Below, in pieces: positions 1-10,857 of a stretch of DNA of 64,000 bases. Under the pieces are notes generated by a model, which was given only the letters and a program-made list of their open reading frames with translations, was not told the DNA's origin and did no database searches. This DNA comes from Limnephilus marmoratus (Eukaryota; Arthropoda; Insecta; Trichoptera; Limnephilidae): contig OU862919.1 of NCBI GenBank assembly GCA_917880885.1, positions 48,955,058 through 49,019,057 of the forward strand, written 5' to 3'. A program made the translations under genes and the position numbers. Each line of letters starts with the position of its first letter. Positions within the stretch are counted from its first letter, which is position 1.

Positions 1-281
1 ATTTAAATGATTTTTATTTTAGTCATTTTGGACAAACAAAATTTAATAGTGAATTTCTCTCCCACCCCCATCCTTTATCTACTCCCCTCCACCAGTCACA
101 CCTCGAATCCCACCTTCAACACCAGCTAATGTATTGGCCAAAAAATTGACGATCAAATAGATCAAAATATGAATTATTTAAGTCTTCATTAGCACAATTA
201 CACATATTGTATAATTTTGTACTTTATTACCCTATTATTTTATCGAACGTTATTAATACCTTAAGTCTGCGTGGTTAACCC

Positions 282-665
282 AGCTACGACTGCATATCGA
301 ACGCCACACCATAAGCGCCGCGCCACAAATAACATCTGTGTACGTGGAATTTCACACAAAGCTAGTGTTATAATTCGGTTTCGAATTCGAGAATTCGACA
401 CAAGATGTCGCTACTTCCGTCAGCATGTCGGTCGGGGTCGTCGGGGACGTCTCCCCCCTAGGTATAACTGCTACGAATTTGTGAATATGTGGTATTTGTC
501 CCGTTGACTAGCTACAGTGGATCCGAGGAACGGCCTTATTTGGAATCAGTTCGTATTGGATCTGTAAAATGGTCACCAACACTAAATGGACGGAGCCGAA
601 CCAAAAGCCGTCCGCAGGGCCTAGCAGTAAAAACCTGCGGAGCGGGTTTTAAACTTCAGTACGTC
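282..665 (+). repeat. Dispersed repeat A, copy 1
   Basis: This block resembles 8998-9408. Both hold the string gcgccgcgccacaaataac, an 'atggcgctacttccgtcag'-like stretch, 'cctaggtataa', 'gtggatccgaggaac' and 'aaaatggtcaccaacact' in the same order. Shorter relatives are at 2540-2685 and 14095-14165, and a reverse one is near 53590-53875. No intact protein frame is shared between copies. The class is unknown. Bases 1-281 hold nothing I recognise. Confidence 0.6.
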
Positions 666-1115
666 TCTAGGACCTTCTGTGTAACTTTCAGACTTGTTCG
701 TATAAATGTTATTTAGCGAAATATTTTTTTAAGTATAACGACTGATTAGCATTTAAACTTTCATACCATATAAAAAATACGATTTGGACATAAAATGAAA
801 CATTATTTTTCACTGGACTGGTCTGGACTTTGACTGGTCAGTGGTTGAGTGGGCATAGCGCTTGGGTCCCACCCGAGCGTCGCGTGTTCGATTCCTCGGC
901 TGGCTAAGTCCTCCATCACAACACAAGCAACATTTTCGGCTTTCTGTGGTGGTAGTAGGAGATTTTCAAACACTGTTGGGTTATTCGTAACCCAACAATG
1001 TTTGTCTTTCTTTTAAATAAATAAATAAATAAAATAAAATTTTATTTTAAAAAGACTTAATATTTTGTAGTTGATTTGTAAGAGGTTTACAGAATTTTGT
1101 TAATTTTTTTTAATT
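655..1115 (+). repeat. Dispersed AT-rich repeat B, interrupted by a SINE
   Basis: The order 'cttcagtacgtctctagga', 'cgactgattagcattt', 'aacattatttttca', 'gacttaatattttgta' and 'gatttgtaagaggttt' recurs at 61690-61960 and at 62035-62640. The copy here is split by the SINE at about 829-1040. The 62035 copy is split by a different SINE at another point. Its class is unknown. Confidence 0.6.
829..1040 (+). mobile_element. tRNA-derived SINE with (AAAT)n tail
   Basis: A tRNA-like head starts near 'ggtcagtggttgagtgg', which resembles a Pol III A box. The B box 'tgttcgattcc' follows at about 884-894, then an unrelated body. The tail is an AAAT/ATAA simple repeat at 1013-1040. The uninterrupted copies of repeat B at 61800-61910 and 62480-62600 act as empty sites. 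The head matches the SINE relic at 25841-25905 on the other strand. Confidence 0.75.
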
Positions 1116-1403
1116 ACAGTATATATTTTTATACGGCACGCCAGATTAGGTGTTTCTTCTTAATTTTTAAAGCCGCAAATACGCATGCTGCCTAGCGATT
1201 CAAAGTCAAATGTTTAAGTTTCGATCAATTTAAACACGAATTCCTGCAAGGACGTATGATTATTTATTCGTTTAATGTACGTTGTACACAGAAAAAGCAA
1301 ATAACAGCCATAAAAATCACACAAATCTGACAGGAGATAACGTCCGTTATCCAATAACGATCTCACAAAAAATACGGAATCGCTAGGCTGCGCTGGTATG
1401 ATA
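1116..1403. other. No recognised feature
   Basis: AT-rich sequence with no coding frame, repeat or RNA signature that I could support. Confidence 0.5.
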
Positions 1404-1566
1404 AGGGAACGTACCCATACTACGTGACCTCTTCGGGGGGGGGGTCTTCAAAATGTCACGCTTGGTACAAATGAGCGGCGGTTTGCTTAGGATTTTGGTC
1501 ACCGGGGGGGGGGGGGGGGGTTAAAAATTGCAAAAAATTGGTCACGTAGTATGGGTACGTTCCCTA
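1404..1566. mobile_element. Palindromic MITE with long poly-G tract, copy 1
   Basis: The ends are inverted repeats of about 25 bp (AGGGAACGTACCCATAC... and its complement ...GTATGGGTACGTTCCCT). The interior contains 'cttcaaaatgtcacgcttgg' and two runs of G, the longer about 17 nt. A second copy with the same layout lies at 17834-17995. It has no coding capacity. Confidence 0.8.
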
Positions 1567-2228
1567 ACTGGCATGATGGTAACTGGCTCAAAATCCTGCC
1601 AGTAACTGTCTACAGCATAACAGTGGCATGTGTATCGTTATCGCTGCTAGTAACTCGCTTTAATTTATCCAAAGCACATTTTTTATTTTTTATTTATTTT
1701 TTTTTTTTTTATTTATTTTAGGGAAAGTTGACAGCAAATCAGAGATTACAAAATAATACAATAATAATATGATAATTATGCCAATTATGAACTTTCCACT
1801 GATAATAATTAATAATAAAGTGTGACAGTGTAAGGGTATTTTCTTAGTTTTATAGTTTTTTTCTTAGTTTTTTTTGGTATTCATAGTGTAAACCGAATCG
1901 TAGTAAAGATTAATCTGAAATACTCAACAGATGAATACATAATATCAGTCATTATTCATTAGACTAAACAATCGCCAGTTAGATTTATAACCACAATCTA
2001 GGAAGAACCTTGCGAGACAAATGGCGTGATCATTTTCCCAATTAGTATGCAGCGGTTGCACTACTGACTGTGTGGCGGGATAAGGAATGCCGGGTTTCAC
2101 TCGCTTGGTTTACGGTTGGTTCGTTCCTTTCCCGTAATCCGTCATTCAGTTCGCAAGTGTATTTGCCGCACAATAATACCTCCAGCGCAACTAACTAACA
2201 ATTTTATAAAAATATGAAGAACGTACTT
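1567..2228. other. No recognised gene
   Basis: AT-rich intergenic sequence with homopolymer runs near 1680-1720. I see no feature I can support. Confidence 0.5.
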
Positions 2229-2475
2229 ATTATCTAAAACTAACTAACTAACCATCACGCCGTTTCCCCGCAGGGGTAGGCAGACCGCCAAACAACTCGA
2301 TCTTGACACACACTCCTTGCCTCGTTCACATTCATGCATCGTCTCATACATGCTCCTCTATTACTCCGACTCTTCATATGGCCCGGCTCAAGTGTCTGAT
2401 TCACTTGGTGGTGCCATGTCTTCCTCGGGCGTCCGCGACTTCTTCTACCATTCACATTTGCGTCATATATTCTCC
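2229..2475 (-). pseudogene. RTE-like LINE, 3'-end fragment 1
   Basis: On the minus strand this encodes the end of an RTE-type reverse transcriptase reading frame, with residues MNGRRSRGRPRKTWHHQVNQ. It is followed by a tail of GTTA repeats (seen as 'actaactaactaacc' on the plus strand at about 2238-2252). Longer copies of the same family are at 44925-45430 and 56800-57330. It is strongly 5'-truncated and cannot be functional. Confidence 0.75.
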
Positions 2476-2539
2476 TTACACTGCTTTCCTCGTTATTTAT
2501 TATCTGACGTTATAATTACGCGTGCGACGTACGGTTGAA

Positions 2540-2685
2540 ATTTAAGAACCCGCCTTCGAGCACTCCGACGCCGCGTCTTATGCAAAACCATTTTCGTGCG
2601 TGGAGTTTGTTACAAAGCTTACTGTCGTGTAGGCCTGCAAGGCGTAGCAGCAAAAATCCGCGGAGCGGGTTTTTAACTGCTATTT
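2540..2685 (+). repeat. Dispersed repeat A fragment
   Basis: It contains 'aagaacccgccttcgag', 'gacgccgcg', 'gtttgttacaaagctt' and 'gcggagcgggtttttaac'. These are shared with repeat A at 282-665, with 14095-14165, and in reverse with 53590-53875. Confidence 0.5.
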
Positions 2686-2904
2686 ATAAATGACTGTGCG
2701 TAGCTATCGTCGTCTGTAAATTTGTTAGTACGTTCCGCTTATATTTCAAGATGGGGGCCGTTTTAATGGTTCAGTAAAGATTACACTGGTCAACAATGGT
2801 CTTGTTGCCCTTGATATGAAAGTGGTTCTGAATCATTTTATGCCTACAATTTATGAAACTATGAATGATTTTGGAACATTGACTCTAGTTTTTATGATTT
2901 TGAC

Positions 2905-3260
2905 GTATATCATCATTACATAGTATAAAGTAAAGACTCTCCCGTTGTCTGTACGCTTAGATCTTTTAAACTACGCAACGGATTTTCATGCGGTTTTCAC
3001 CAATAGATTCATGGGGAAGGTTTTTAGGCATATAATTTGTCAAGGTTTTGTGTAAATTGGTTGACTTATATATATATTATACGTGGCAGCGGCAGCGGGC
3101 TGCGGGCGATAGGCAACGGACTGGCAAGCGGGCGATGTGGTTTCGATATGTATGCAAATTAACAGATGGCGTTGGTTATAAAGGTTAGGTAATTGCGTTG
3201 TCGGTAGATGACGTTGTGTTTCGTTAGTCACAGCCACGTGTGGTTGGGTCTGCTAGTTTA
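2905..3260 (+). repeat. Dispersed repeat, possibly Helitron-like tail
   Basis: The segment with 'ctacgcaacggattttcatg', 'atagattcatggggaagg' and 'ggcatataatttg' recurs inverted at 42150-42310. The copy ends 'gggtctgctagttt', reminiscent of a Helitron CTAG-type 3' end. I could not define a terminal hairpin with confidence, so the Helitron assignment is tentative. Confidence 0.4.
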
Positions 3261-4240
3261 AAATAATTAGCAGTGTAAGTTGGCTCTTCAGAACTAGAGT
3301 TATTAATAGATGTTAAGTTTTTTGGTGAAATTCGCTTTCTGGGAGATCACTTGACCCCTCCCCCCCCGCATGCCTCATGCTGTAATTACGCGATTAACAT
3401 AACTGTTAATCGCGTACACGTTAAACGCGTCCTTGCAACTACTATCATTTTGCAATTAAATGTGCTCTTCTTGGACTTCTTCAGCTACCCTCTCCATCAT
3501 TAATACCAAAATCGGTTAATTTCGATTCGGTTTTGTAGTAAATGAATACATGTTTCGTGGAACACATTTAAGATCTTGCGGACGACCGGTTGGGAACCAT
3601 TGCATTAGAGGAACGACTGCGCGGCCTTTTCCATACAAAATAAAAATTTTGATTTGGGGCCAAAATACCCAACCAAATTGAATAATTATTTTTTCAATCA
3701 AAAGATGTAGTAATATGTAGTACGGATATACGCTACTTTATTTATTTATGTTTTAATGGGGCCGTCACACACAGCTATAAAATATAAAAAATCATCGAAC
3801 GCACAATATCGTTCGCCATACAATCCCATTCATACCTGCTACACCTACATAAGAAGATGATGCGCTTCTAAGCTCAACGTTATACGCCGTAACCGCTGTT
3901 CACGCGATATGCAAGGTTATGTGACCCCCTCTCCGCCGTAAACAGGAGGGGGGGGGTCATTTTAATTGCGGAGCTGTGTAAATGTGCGGATGACAGCTGT
4001 CGAGTTGTCAGATCCATTACAAAGAAACGACATTTCGCGGCAGCTCCTCAATTTAACTGGCCCCTCTCCTACGATAGGAAGAAATCTTTTATAGTGTGGT
4101 GTGTCGGTACAACACATAAACGCTCGCGGTTCAACAGATAAGTGCTCGCGGTTCAACAGATAAGTGCTCGCGCTTTTAACGCTGCGTATGGTCGATTATA
4201 AAATATAGGTAATTAAAGAAATCAACTTTGAAGATGCTGT
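3261..4240. other. Intergenic, with a short tandem duplication at 4120-4172
   Basis: No gene was recognised. At about 4120-4172 a 22-bp unit (gctcgcggttcaacagataa...) is repeated just over twice. Runs of C near 3355 and of G near 3945 are simple low-complexity tracts. Confidence 0.45.
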
Positions 4241-4247
4241 GCGGAAG

Positions 4248-4720
4248 ATCAATTGAGAGGAAGGAGTGAACATGGGTCTTGAAGAGACAGAGGCCGGCAA
4301 ATCATTCCAAAGCCGAGATGTGAGTCATAGAAAGGACCCGTTCTCATGTGATAAAACAACTCGTTCTCATATATGTCAATTATCAACCAAATACCAACCA
4401 TACAAATGTTGGGCGCGCGTTTAATGCACCGGTGCTGAAGGGATTAATGATGGTAAGTCATCGGAGCACCTTCCATTGTAATACCAATAGAACAAGGACA
4501 GCATACCTTGTCATCTTGTTAAGATAGGGGAATCTAACAAACTGTCCGTTTTTGCGCAGTCAAGGGATGTTTCAGGTATTTTAGAAATCCAAACCAGAGG
4601 TGACTGCCAAATTCAACAGTGGGACGCACTTGCGGTTTATACACGGTTAGCAGATATGAACTATCTGCAGTATCTGCCGGTTCTGTACAATGCGCCCAGC
4701 GTAAAGCGGAGAGTTGCAAC
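4248..4720 (-). pseudogene. Jockey/CR1-like LINE, reverse transcriptase C-terminal fragment
   Basis: The minus strand is homologous to the LINE at 50998-51590. The two share 'ggaaggagtgaacaygggtc', 'aggccggcaaatcattcca', 'gaccagaggtgrctgccaa' and 'gcgcacttgcg'-type blocks over about 470 bp. This copy has small deletions and frame breaks, and it lacks the conserved 3' double-hairpin tail found at 50998-51110. It encodes part of the region after the reverse transcriptase palm. It is non-functional. Confidence 0.75.
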
Positions 4721-4730
4721 AACATTATTT

Positions 4731-5390
4731 CGATGGTGCATGCGGATCTTTAGGCGCTGTGATCGCCTCGAAAAGAGGCACAAGACAAAAAGTACATAAT
4801 ATTGTTTATTGTACAACGTTACCCGACCTCAGTCTCCTCGGGTTTATCAGTATTCTTCTTAGAATTGACGAAACAGCAGCTGCTTTGGTTATAAGCCCAT
4901 CCTTCTTCCCGCGATCTGTGTCATTGCGAATATGGCGTTGCGACACTCGCTGCTGACTTTGTCAACTATTTTACGTTCGATAGCATTGCTAAGCTGCCAA
5001 CTTGGTGCTGTTGCAGACAATGCTGTGGTCGGCAGTCACGGCGCGGGCGGCGCGGCGCCCGTTAGGGCACTTTCAGACGGTGCGATTGCGATCCATTGGC
5101 TAAATCTAAGCGCGATTGTGGCGGGATTGGCTTAAAAAAACGCTTGCTAACCGGACGAAATGGAAATTCGCCAAATCTAACCGCGATTTTAGGAGCGATT
5201 TCGAATGCGGTTTTGTCACAGAATCCAAAAGCAATTTTGGGAGCGATTTTGAACGATTTTGACTAATAATTGCGCCATGAAACGCTCTACAAACGGTGGA
5301 GTCATAATATATTATTATAGATTTGGATTATTGTGAAATGGGGGTGTCAGCCCAGGCAAACCACCCAGTGAGGCCTACATTATAATTTTT
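4731..5390. other. No recognised gene
   Basis: The block 5040-5270 is locally GC-rich and has repeated 'gcgatt(t/g)' words, which suggests an old MITE. I could not find matching ends. Confidence 0.35.
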
Positions 5391-5397
5391 CATGTTA

Positions 5398-5706
5398 ACT
5401 CCACACAGGAAGCCTTGAGGAAAATAATTTCCCTAGGGGCGTGTGACATCTTTGGGGGTGCTGTGTGGAGGGTCTTTTTAAGGAAAGGAATAAGAGGACA
5501 TTCTAGGAAGGAAAAAGGGAAAGAGGGGTGGGTAGGAATTTGGGATCCAGTGTGTGGAGATCATCCCCCACCAAGACCAACCTCGCCCCATGAACCCGGG
5601 TTAGTCACCAAACGTTGCGAACAACTTGGGGTGACCAATGGTAGAGGTGTTTGTTATCCAATAAATGGTTCTCGGGACGGCAGTGCCCATTCCCGCCTCC
5701 CAAATT
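5398..5706 (-). mobile_element. SINE-L copy 1 (LINE-tailed SINE)
   Basis: The element lies on the minus strand. Its 5' end is the complement of 'cgcctcccaaatt' at about 5694-5706. Its 3' end is the conserved nested hairpin (CTCCACACAG, GGCCCTGAGG-type inner stem, CTGTGTGGAG) with a T-rich tract beyond, which is the poly-A tail. Other long copies are at 10260, 15391, 23016, 29255, 40190, 46770, 60085 and 62135. It has no real protein-coding function. The reading frames seen in copies follow from recent amplification. Confidence 0.8.
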
Positions 5707-5774
5707 GAATAATATTATTGAAACAATAAAAAATAGAATTCGTGAAAAGACAACCCTTCCATTTTCTCATGAAG

Positions 5775-5865
5775 TCCCTACGATGCAGCGTAAAGTTATC
5801 TTTACGCTGCATCGTAGGGATTATCATACATGTACATGGTGTACATGGCTATAAGCCATGTACAC
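5775..5865. repeat. Two adjacent perfect hairpins
   Basis: The first hairpin has 21-bp perfect arms at 5775-5795 and 5800-5820 with a 4-nt loop (TTAT). The second has 12-bp perfect arms at 5839-5850 and 5854-5865 with a 3-nt loop. The outer word 'tgcatc..taggga' recurs just past the second hairpin as 'tgcatccctaa', so the block looks like a folded MITE or a palindromic duplication. Confidence 0.8.
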
Positions 5866-5889
5866 TGCATCCCTAATGATCGTTTATTT

Positions 5890-6480
5890 ATAAAGTCTAA
5901 CTGTATAAAATTCTCCCACAGACCCAAACGCTCATCAAAGCGGAGGACTACCTTTTAGATGTGGTCTGCAAATAGACCTAATATTAAGCGGGGTCCAAAC
6001 GCTTGGCGAGCCTCGGCAAGCGTCCACAAGTCCCAACGTCTGGAGCGCGCGTTTGCGTAGGCTTGCAAGAGCTTGCGAGAGCTTGCCACCGATCCGGCGA
6101 GGTCGGATAATTTGGCCACAAGCGGCAAGCGCTCGGTCGCGCTCAGTGGAACTTCCGAGCTGGCGGTGAATGCACGCCGTTTTTGCTCCGTGCGGTCTAT
6201 GATAATATTTAATATTACGAGACATATGAATATTCATGGCGTATGAGGCGAGCCTGACTTATTAAAATGTATAAGTACATAAATTTAATGCACTTACGTA
6301 GTTTATTGCGACTGGACTTACCTAAAATGTCAAAATAAATAAATAATATTTTATTGATGATTTATACAATATTATTACAATAAAAAATATATGATTTTTG
6401 TGAGAATAACTTTTTTTATAATACAAGACAATATTATATAAAGACAAGTGATCCTCGAGTTCGGGTCCCAATTGCGATCA
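5890..6480. other. GC-rich anonymous island in AT-rich sequence
   Basis: The segment 6000-6190 is rich in 'cttgcga', 'gcaagc' and 'gagcttgc' words and resembles 7010-7230. This may be an old MITE family, but I could not define boundaries. No gene was recognised. Confidence 0.35.
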
Positions 6481-6489
6481 CTACCTTTG

Positions 6490-6665
6490 GAAGCGAAAAC
6501 TTCTTTGGCACCGTTGTGATTTGAAACTCGATGAAACGAAAAAGTGGCACTAAAAAGAGACAAAAATCTATAGGATTTAGCCTGCGAGATAATTTCTCCT
6601 CTTTGTGCGGTGCTTCGTAGCCTCCCCACTCTTTTCTACCTTAGTTTTCTGAAGGTTTCACTTCT
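6490..6665. mobile_element. Short MITE, GAAGYGAAAACTT ends, copy 1
   Basis: It starts 'gaagcgaaaactt' and ends 'aaggtttcacttc', which are inverted repeats. It is about 80% similar by eye to 29017-29215, sharing 'caccgttgtgatttgaaact' and 'tcctctttgtgcggtgcttc'. A partial reverse relative is near 60495-60550. It is non-coding. Confidence 0.7.
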
Positions 6666-6799
6666 ACCGCGTGTAAACTAGACATTGTATTTTTCTGTGT
6701 CTTGTTCTTTTTCATATTTTTATTAGTATTATCTTCTTCAATGGTTCAATGGTATAAAAAATACATTTTCCCCTTGTTTTTGTTTCACGTTAAAATAAA

Positions 6800-6964
6800 G
6801 GTGACCGGCTAACTCAGAATGAAACCAACTCAGAAACGTCATGATAAAAAAATTGATTAAGTTAGGTTAAGGTTACCGGCAATTTTAAAATTATTTTTTC
6901 ATAGCTTTTAATGATCTTTCCGAGGTGTTTTTCAGTTGGTTTCATTCTGAGTTGGCATGGAACC
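6800..6964. mobile_element. MITE with long TIRs (family M), copy 1
   Basis: It begins 'ggtgaccggctaactcagaa' and ends with the complement of 'ggttccatgccaactcagaa'. The arms of about 30 bp match except near the tips. Other copies are at 25146-25310 and 49916-50028, and an interrupted one is at 32134-33252. The interior carries 'cattaaaagct'-type sequence. It is non-coding. Confidence 0.75.
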
Positions 6965-8328
6965 AAAATAAAAATAGATTAACGCAAACATAGTATAGCC
7001 TAAATAGACGTCCGCCGCGCTTGGATGCTCCGAACACACTGGCGCGCTCGCAAGTGTGTGGAAGCCAGCCATTCGTTTGCCAGAGCTTGCCTGAGCTTGC
7101 GGCAATCCGTTTGTCGCAAGCATGTAGCGGTACCATTACAATCAGCACGCATGCAAATGCGCTATCGCAAGGGGAACGCATCCATGCATCGAGCATTGGC
7201 CAAGAACCTTCCAACAAACGCATCATCTCAACAGGGTCTAGGCATCCGTACCCGTCTAGTAAAATTTAGTTATATAGTCGAGAACGTCTAGCCAATCTCG
7301 ACGGCAGTTATCTAATGGCCTTATAACCTCCTTGCTGGCACCCACAGCGAGTACAATAACACCTACTAGTACTGTATACTATCATATTGCACCACAGCAG
7401 AGTAATTAAGTTTAAATAGGCTTTCAAATTATTTCCTCTTTATTTGTCACAAATTGTCAACACTGACCACTAGAAAATATAATAATAATTATTCAGAGAT
7501 AACAAGTTGACACTATTTAGAATCTAATTATAATCTAATCGGACAACGATGAATGCAACAAAACAAAATTGTGACGATAGTATTTAATGAATACGGGATA
7601 GATATAAATTTAATGTTGACACAACAGGGGAGAAAGTGGGGCACAAATAAGAACAACAGAGTTAAATTAAGAAGAAAACCGGTCGCCGAGAAATGAAAAA
7701 TCGGTATACATACGAGTATATCGATAACGGATTTTGAAATGCTGTACAGGACAAAACTTAATTGTTTAGGAGAGCGAAAAGAAAGTTTTTTTATTTTTTA
7801 AGACAAAAAAATCCTCTTTAGATGCACGTCGTAAAGGACACATTTTCCTATAAATATTTATGAAGACGAAGGTCGAAAGAAAAACGGAGAAAATACATAT
7901 TGCTTAACTCATTTTTGGATTTCTTGTCCGTTACAGCATTTCAAATTTCCAGTATCGATTATTATGAGTTCCAACTGCTTTAAGTCAAGAGTTGCCAGGT
8001 TTTTTCCAAATATATACCGAAGAGTGAGCAAAAATAAATTCGAGGTGAATTTCCCTAGATATCGGTGGTACCTTGGCAAATCAAAAACCGCGTCGGCGGG
8101 GGGGGGGGGAGGGGAGGGGGGGGGGGGGCGGACTTTGAAACAATGTAAGCAGTCAAATTATTTGAATTATCACACTTACGCAAGTACGTAGTCACCTAAT
8201 GTGTAACACTTATCCGCGAAATGGCTCGAAAACAGTGAGCGCATGCACGAAGCGGCTACACCGCACAACTAAGTGGGGATGCTACGCAACATCGATTGCG
8301 TCAAATCTGTCAATTGAATCGTTTATTA
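6965..8328. other. No recognised gene
   Basis: The segment 7010-7230 is the GC-richer partner of 6000-6190. A run of G interrupted by A lies at 8098-8130. Short frames here show no family similarity that I recognise. Confidence 0.4.
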
Positions 8329-8753
8329 AGCCTCGATGACACACGGCTAGTTTACAAGCTACTATCTGGGAAATTCACTATCTGTTAGTAAACTCGCCCA
8401 GTGTCATCGTGTCACTTGCTAACTAGCAGCAACTAGCAGATTGTTGACAATCTACGAAAAAAAGTTGAAAGGTCGTCAACTTCACTCGCCTACACGCTTG
8501 CTCGTGATTGGTTTATTTACGTTTCCAACATGGCTTCCGATAAACAGCTGATTTCGACTGTCAAAACATCTGAAGAATTAGTTCACGCAGGCGTCGTTAT
8601 TCTTGTTACTGGCACTAGCAGCGGCCTCAGTTTCCTACGCTTCTGAGCGAGTGGATAGTTTTGTGTGTCATCATGACAATCTCACTCGCCGATTAACCCG
8701 CTTTTAAAACTTAGTAGATAGTAGCTTGTAACTCGCCGTGTGTCATCGAGGCT
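8329..8753. mobile_element. PIF/Harbinger-like MITE with TTA target duplication
   Basis: The terminal inverted repeats are about 38 bp. The element starts AGCCTCGATGACACACGG and ends with the complement. TTA flanks both sides (8326-8328 and 8754-8756), the trinucleotide typical of PIF/Harbinger insertions. The 425-bp interior has no transposase frame. The superfamily is inferred only from the 3-bp duplication. Confidence 0.75.
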
Positions 8754-8859
8754 TTAGGGAGAAAAATTAATCAGAAAAAAAACCGAACCGCTCATACTTC
8801 GGTATTTTTGTCATACTGAACAGGTGCTAAAATACCAAGCACCTGGCAACCCTGGTCAG

Positions 8860-8985
8860 GAGACGGGTAACAGGATGGTTAGACGGGGAGACTATAGCAA
8901 GTAGGTACCTGGTTCTTCAGATCTGGTCACTAAGCACGTAATCCATTGTAAGCAACATTTCAATCATCATCAAACAGTATTAATA
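8860..8985 (-). repeat. Dispersed repeat C fragment
   Basis: It carries 'ggtacctggttcttcagatctggtcac' in separated blocks plus 'gtaagcaacatttcaat'. These match in reverse the body at 55285-55540 and at 57680-57900, and in the same orientation 32640-32820. It is probably a SINE or short LINE tail. Confidence 0.45.
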
Positions 8986-8997
8986 CGCTTGCATCTG

Positions 8998-9408
8998 GTG
9001 GTTGAATTCCAGAACCCGACTTTCATTGCATGTCCGACGCCACGCCTTATGCGCCGCGCCACAAATAACATCTGTGGTCGGGAAATTTCAAGCAAAACTA
9101 CCGTTGTGAATCGGTTATTAATTCAAGAATCTGCCAAAAGATGGCGCTACTTCCGTCAGCAGCTCGCATTTGGACGTTTATTCCCTAGGTATAAGTACTA
9201 GGATTTATAGGCGGCTATATGCAATATATTCATATATTACATATTGCGTCATTGCGTGTCTCGGTGACTAGCTGTCACTGGATCACAGTGGATCCGAGGA
9301 ACTGGCTATTTTTGGAACCAGTTCCTATCGGATTTATAAAATGGTCACCAACACTCAAACTGGGCGAAACCGAACTAAAAGTCGCCCGCAAGGTTTTTAA
9401 CTGCTAGT
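8998..9408 (+). repeat. Dispersed repeat A, copy 2
   Basis: Parallel to 282-665, with shared 'gcgccgcgccacaaataac', 'gtggatccgaggaac' and 'aaaatggtcaccaacact'. The two copies allow a rough consensus, but neither has an intact frame. Confidence 0.6.
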
Positions 9409-9419
9409 TTTGAATTATT

Positions 9420-10255
9420 ACTGCGATATTACGGCGACACAGACAGAACCTACTACTACAAAATATGACATGAGAAACATAATAGGAAAAGTGAAACGGC
9501 AAGACTCACTCTCATAATGGATTCCAGGCATCCATGTAAACAAAATAGTCATTTTATTGATACGGAAATTTCTATTATCGTAGTCGAATTAGAATTCGTT
9601 GAACATCACAAAGAAAACATACATATACTATACACATGCATGAACCGAACCACGAATTTACGGGGAAAGGAACGAAATAATCGCAAGTGGCGTATCGCGC
9701 CGTTTGCTGTTGCTTCATTCCTTTACCATAATTCGTGGTTCGATTCGCGTTTCATTACACGCATGCATACGCCTTATGCTGATATAACACGGTTTACTTC
9801 TACAACTAGTATGAAGCAATCAAATTAAATCATGTAAATTATTGAAAAAGTGAATGATTCAATGTCTTGAACGTCATCGTTCAATCGCAATATTGCTCAA
9901 TATTATCAATGCGATAAATTCAACGTTCGACATTCAACGCGGTTGAATGAGAAATGAACGCGTAAATTGAACAATTCACTAGGTCTTCATTCATGTGCGC
10001 TGCAGTCAAGCGAAATGTTGCGTTGTCAACGTAATCAAAATTATTTATAAATGGAAAGAGGAACATAAGCCTCTGTTCTTGGAACATTTCAAGAAGTACC
10101 TACCCTAGCCTACGGAATATTAGACTGTAGGGTTTTGAAAACCGAGAAGTATGCCAGGTATTACCGGTAGCAAGGTGTCTTGAGGACGATTTGCAATTTT
10201 ATTCGTGCAGGTAAAGCATCTCTCATCACGATATTTTCATTCTGGACCAATGAAG
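9420..10255. other. Intergenic, with an imperfect inverted repeat at about 9640-9765
   Basis: Arms built around 'cgaaccacgaattt...aaaggaacgaa' and its complement 'ttcattccttta...aattcgtggttcg' suggest a small MITE. A second block at 9850-9980 has repeated 'attcaacg'-like words. No gene was recognised. Confidence 0.45.
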
Positions 10256-10259
10256 TAAG

Positions 10260-10683
10260 GGTACCACCGCCCCGGGAACCATAAATTGGATAACCAATAC
10301 CCCAGCCATAGGCTACCCCAAGTGGTTCGCTACGCTTGGTGACTTAGCAGGGTTTCGGGTTCTTGGAGTGAAGTTTTTCTAGGTCTTGGCGGAACACGCG
10401 TTTGCCCACCTATTGCGTGGCGGACAGAATCGGAACATACTGGTTGAGGTAGACATTTCGACCTCTACAGCCAGGCTCTTTCGATGCATCACCTTGCGTC
10501 GCAGGGGGAGGGATGGATTCATACGTTCGTCACTCCTGACATATCGACCCCCGGATTCCTCTTTCCCAGAACACCCTCTTATTTCTTTCCCTAAAAAAGA
10601 CCCTCGACAAAGCATCTCCAATATATTCTGTAAACCCTGAGGGATTTTTTCCTCAGGGTACCCCCTGTGTGAAGACAGCGAAA
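10260..10683 (+). mobile_element. SINE-L copy 2
   Basis: Plus-oriented copy. It starts near 'taccaccgccccgggaac', passes through 'ggcagggtttcggg'-type and 'ggggagggatggattcat'-type blocks, and ends in the 3' hairpin with an A-rich end at about 10675. Its inner hairpin stem is partly eroded (ccctgaggga...cctcagggta). Confidence 0.75.
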
Positions 10684-10803
10684 AGAAAACATTTTTTATA
10701 TTAATTTTTAACTTAATAAGTAAAACCCCAAATTGTAATACTTTAATTAAATGAAGACAATATTAGCGAAACTCTATCGAAATTCTGAAAAAAGAAAAAT
10801 TGG

Positions 10804-10857
10804 AAAAAGATACGGTCACATCTAGGACATCAATCCTAGATGTGACCGTATCTTTTT
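10804..10857. repeat. 24-bp perfect hairpin
   Basis: Arms at 10804-10827 and 10834-10857 are exactly complementary, with the 6-nt loop CATCAA. The right arm ends in a run of T. It lies just inside the left arm of the surrounding TIR element. The function is unknown. Confidence 0.85.

Noticed and set aside
8095..8135. Interrupted G-run as a possible promoter or quadruplex element
   Set aside because: Simple-sequence tract with no associated gene or repeat structure.
10386..10640. 84-codon plus frame shared in several SINE-L copies (AHLLRG... LVEGD)
   Set aside because: Similarity follows from common SINE ancestry. Copies carry stops and indels, and no start or domain is conserved.
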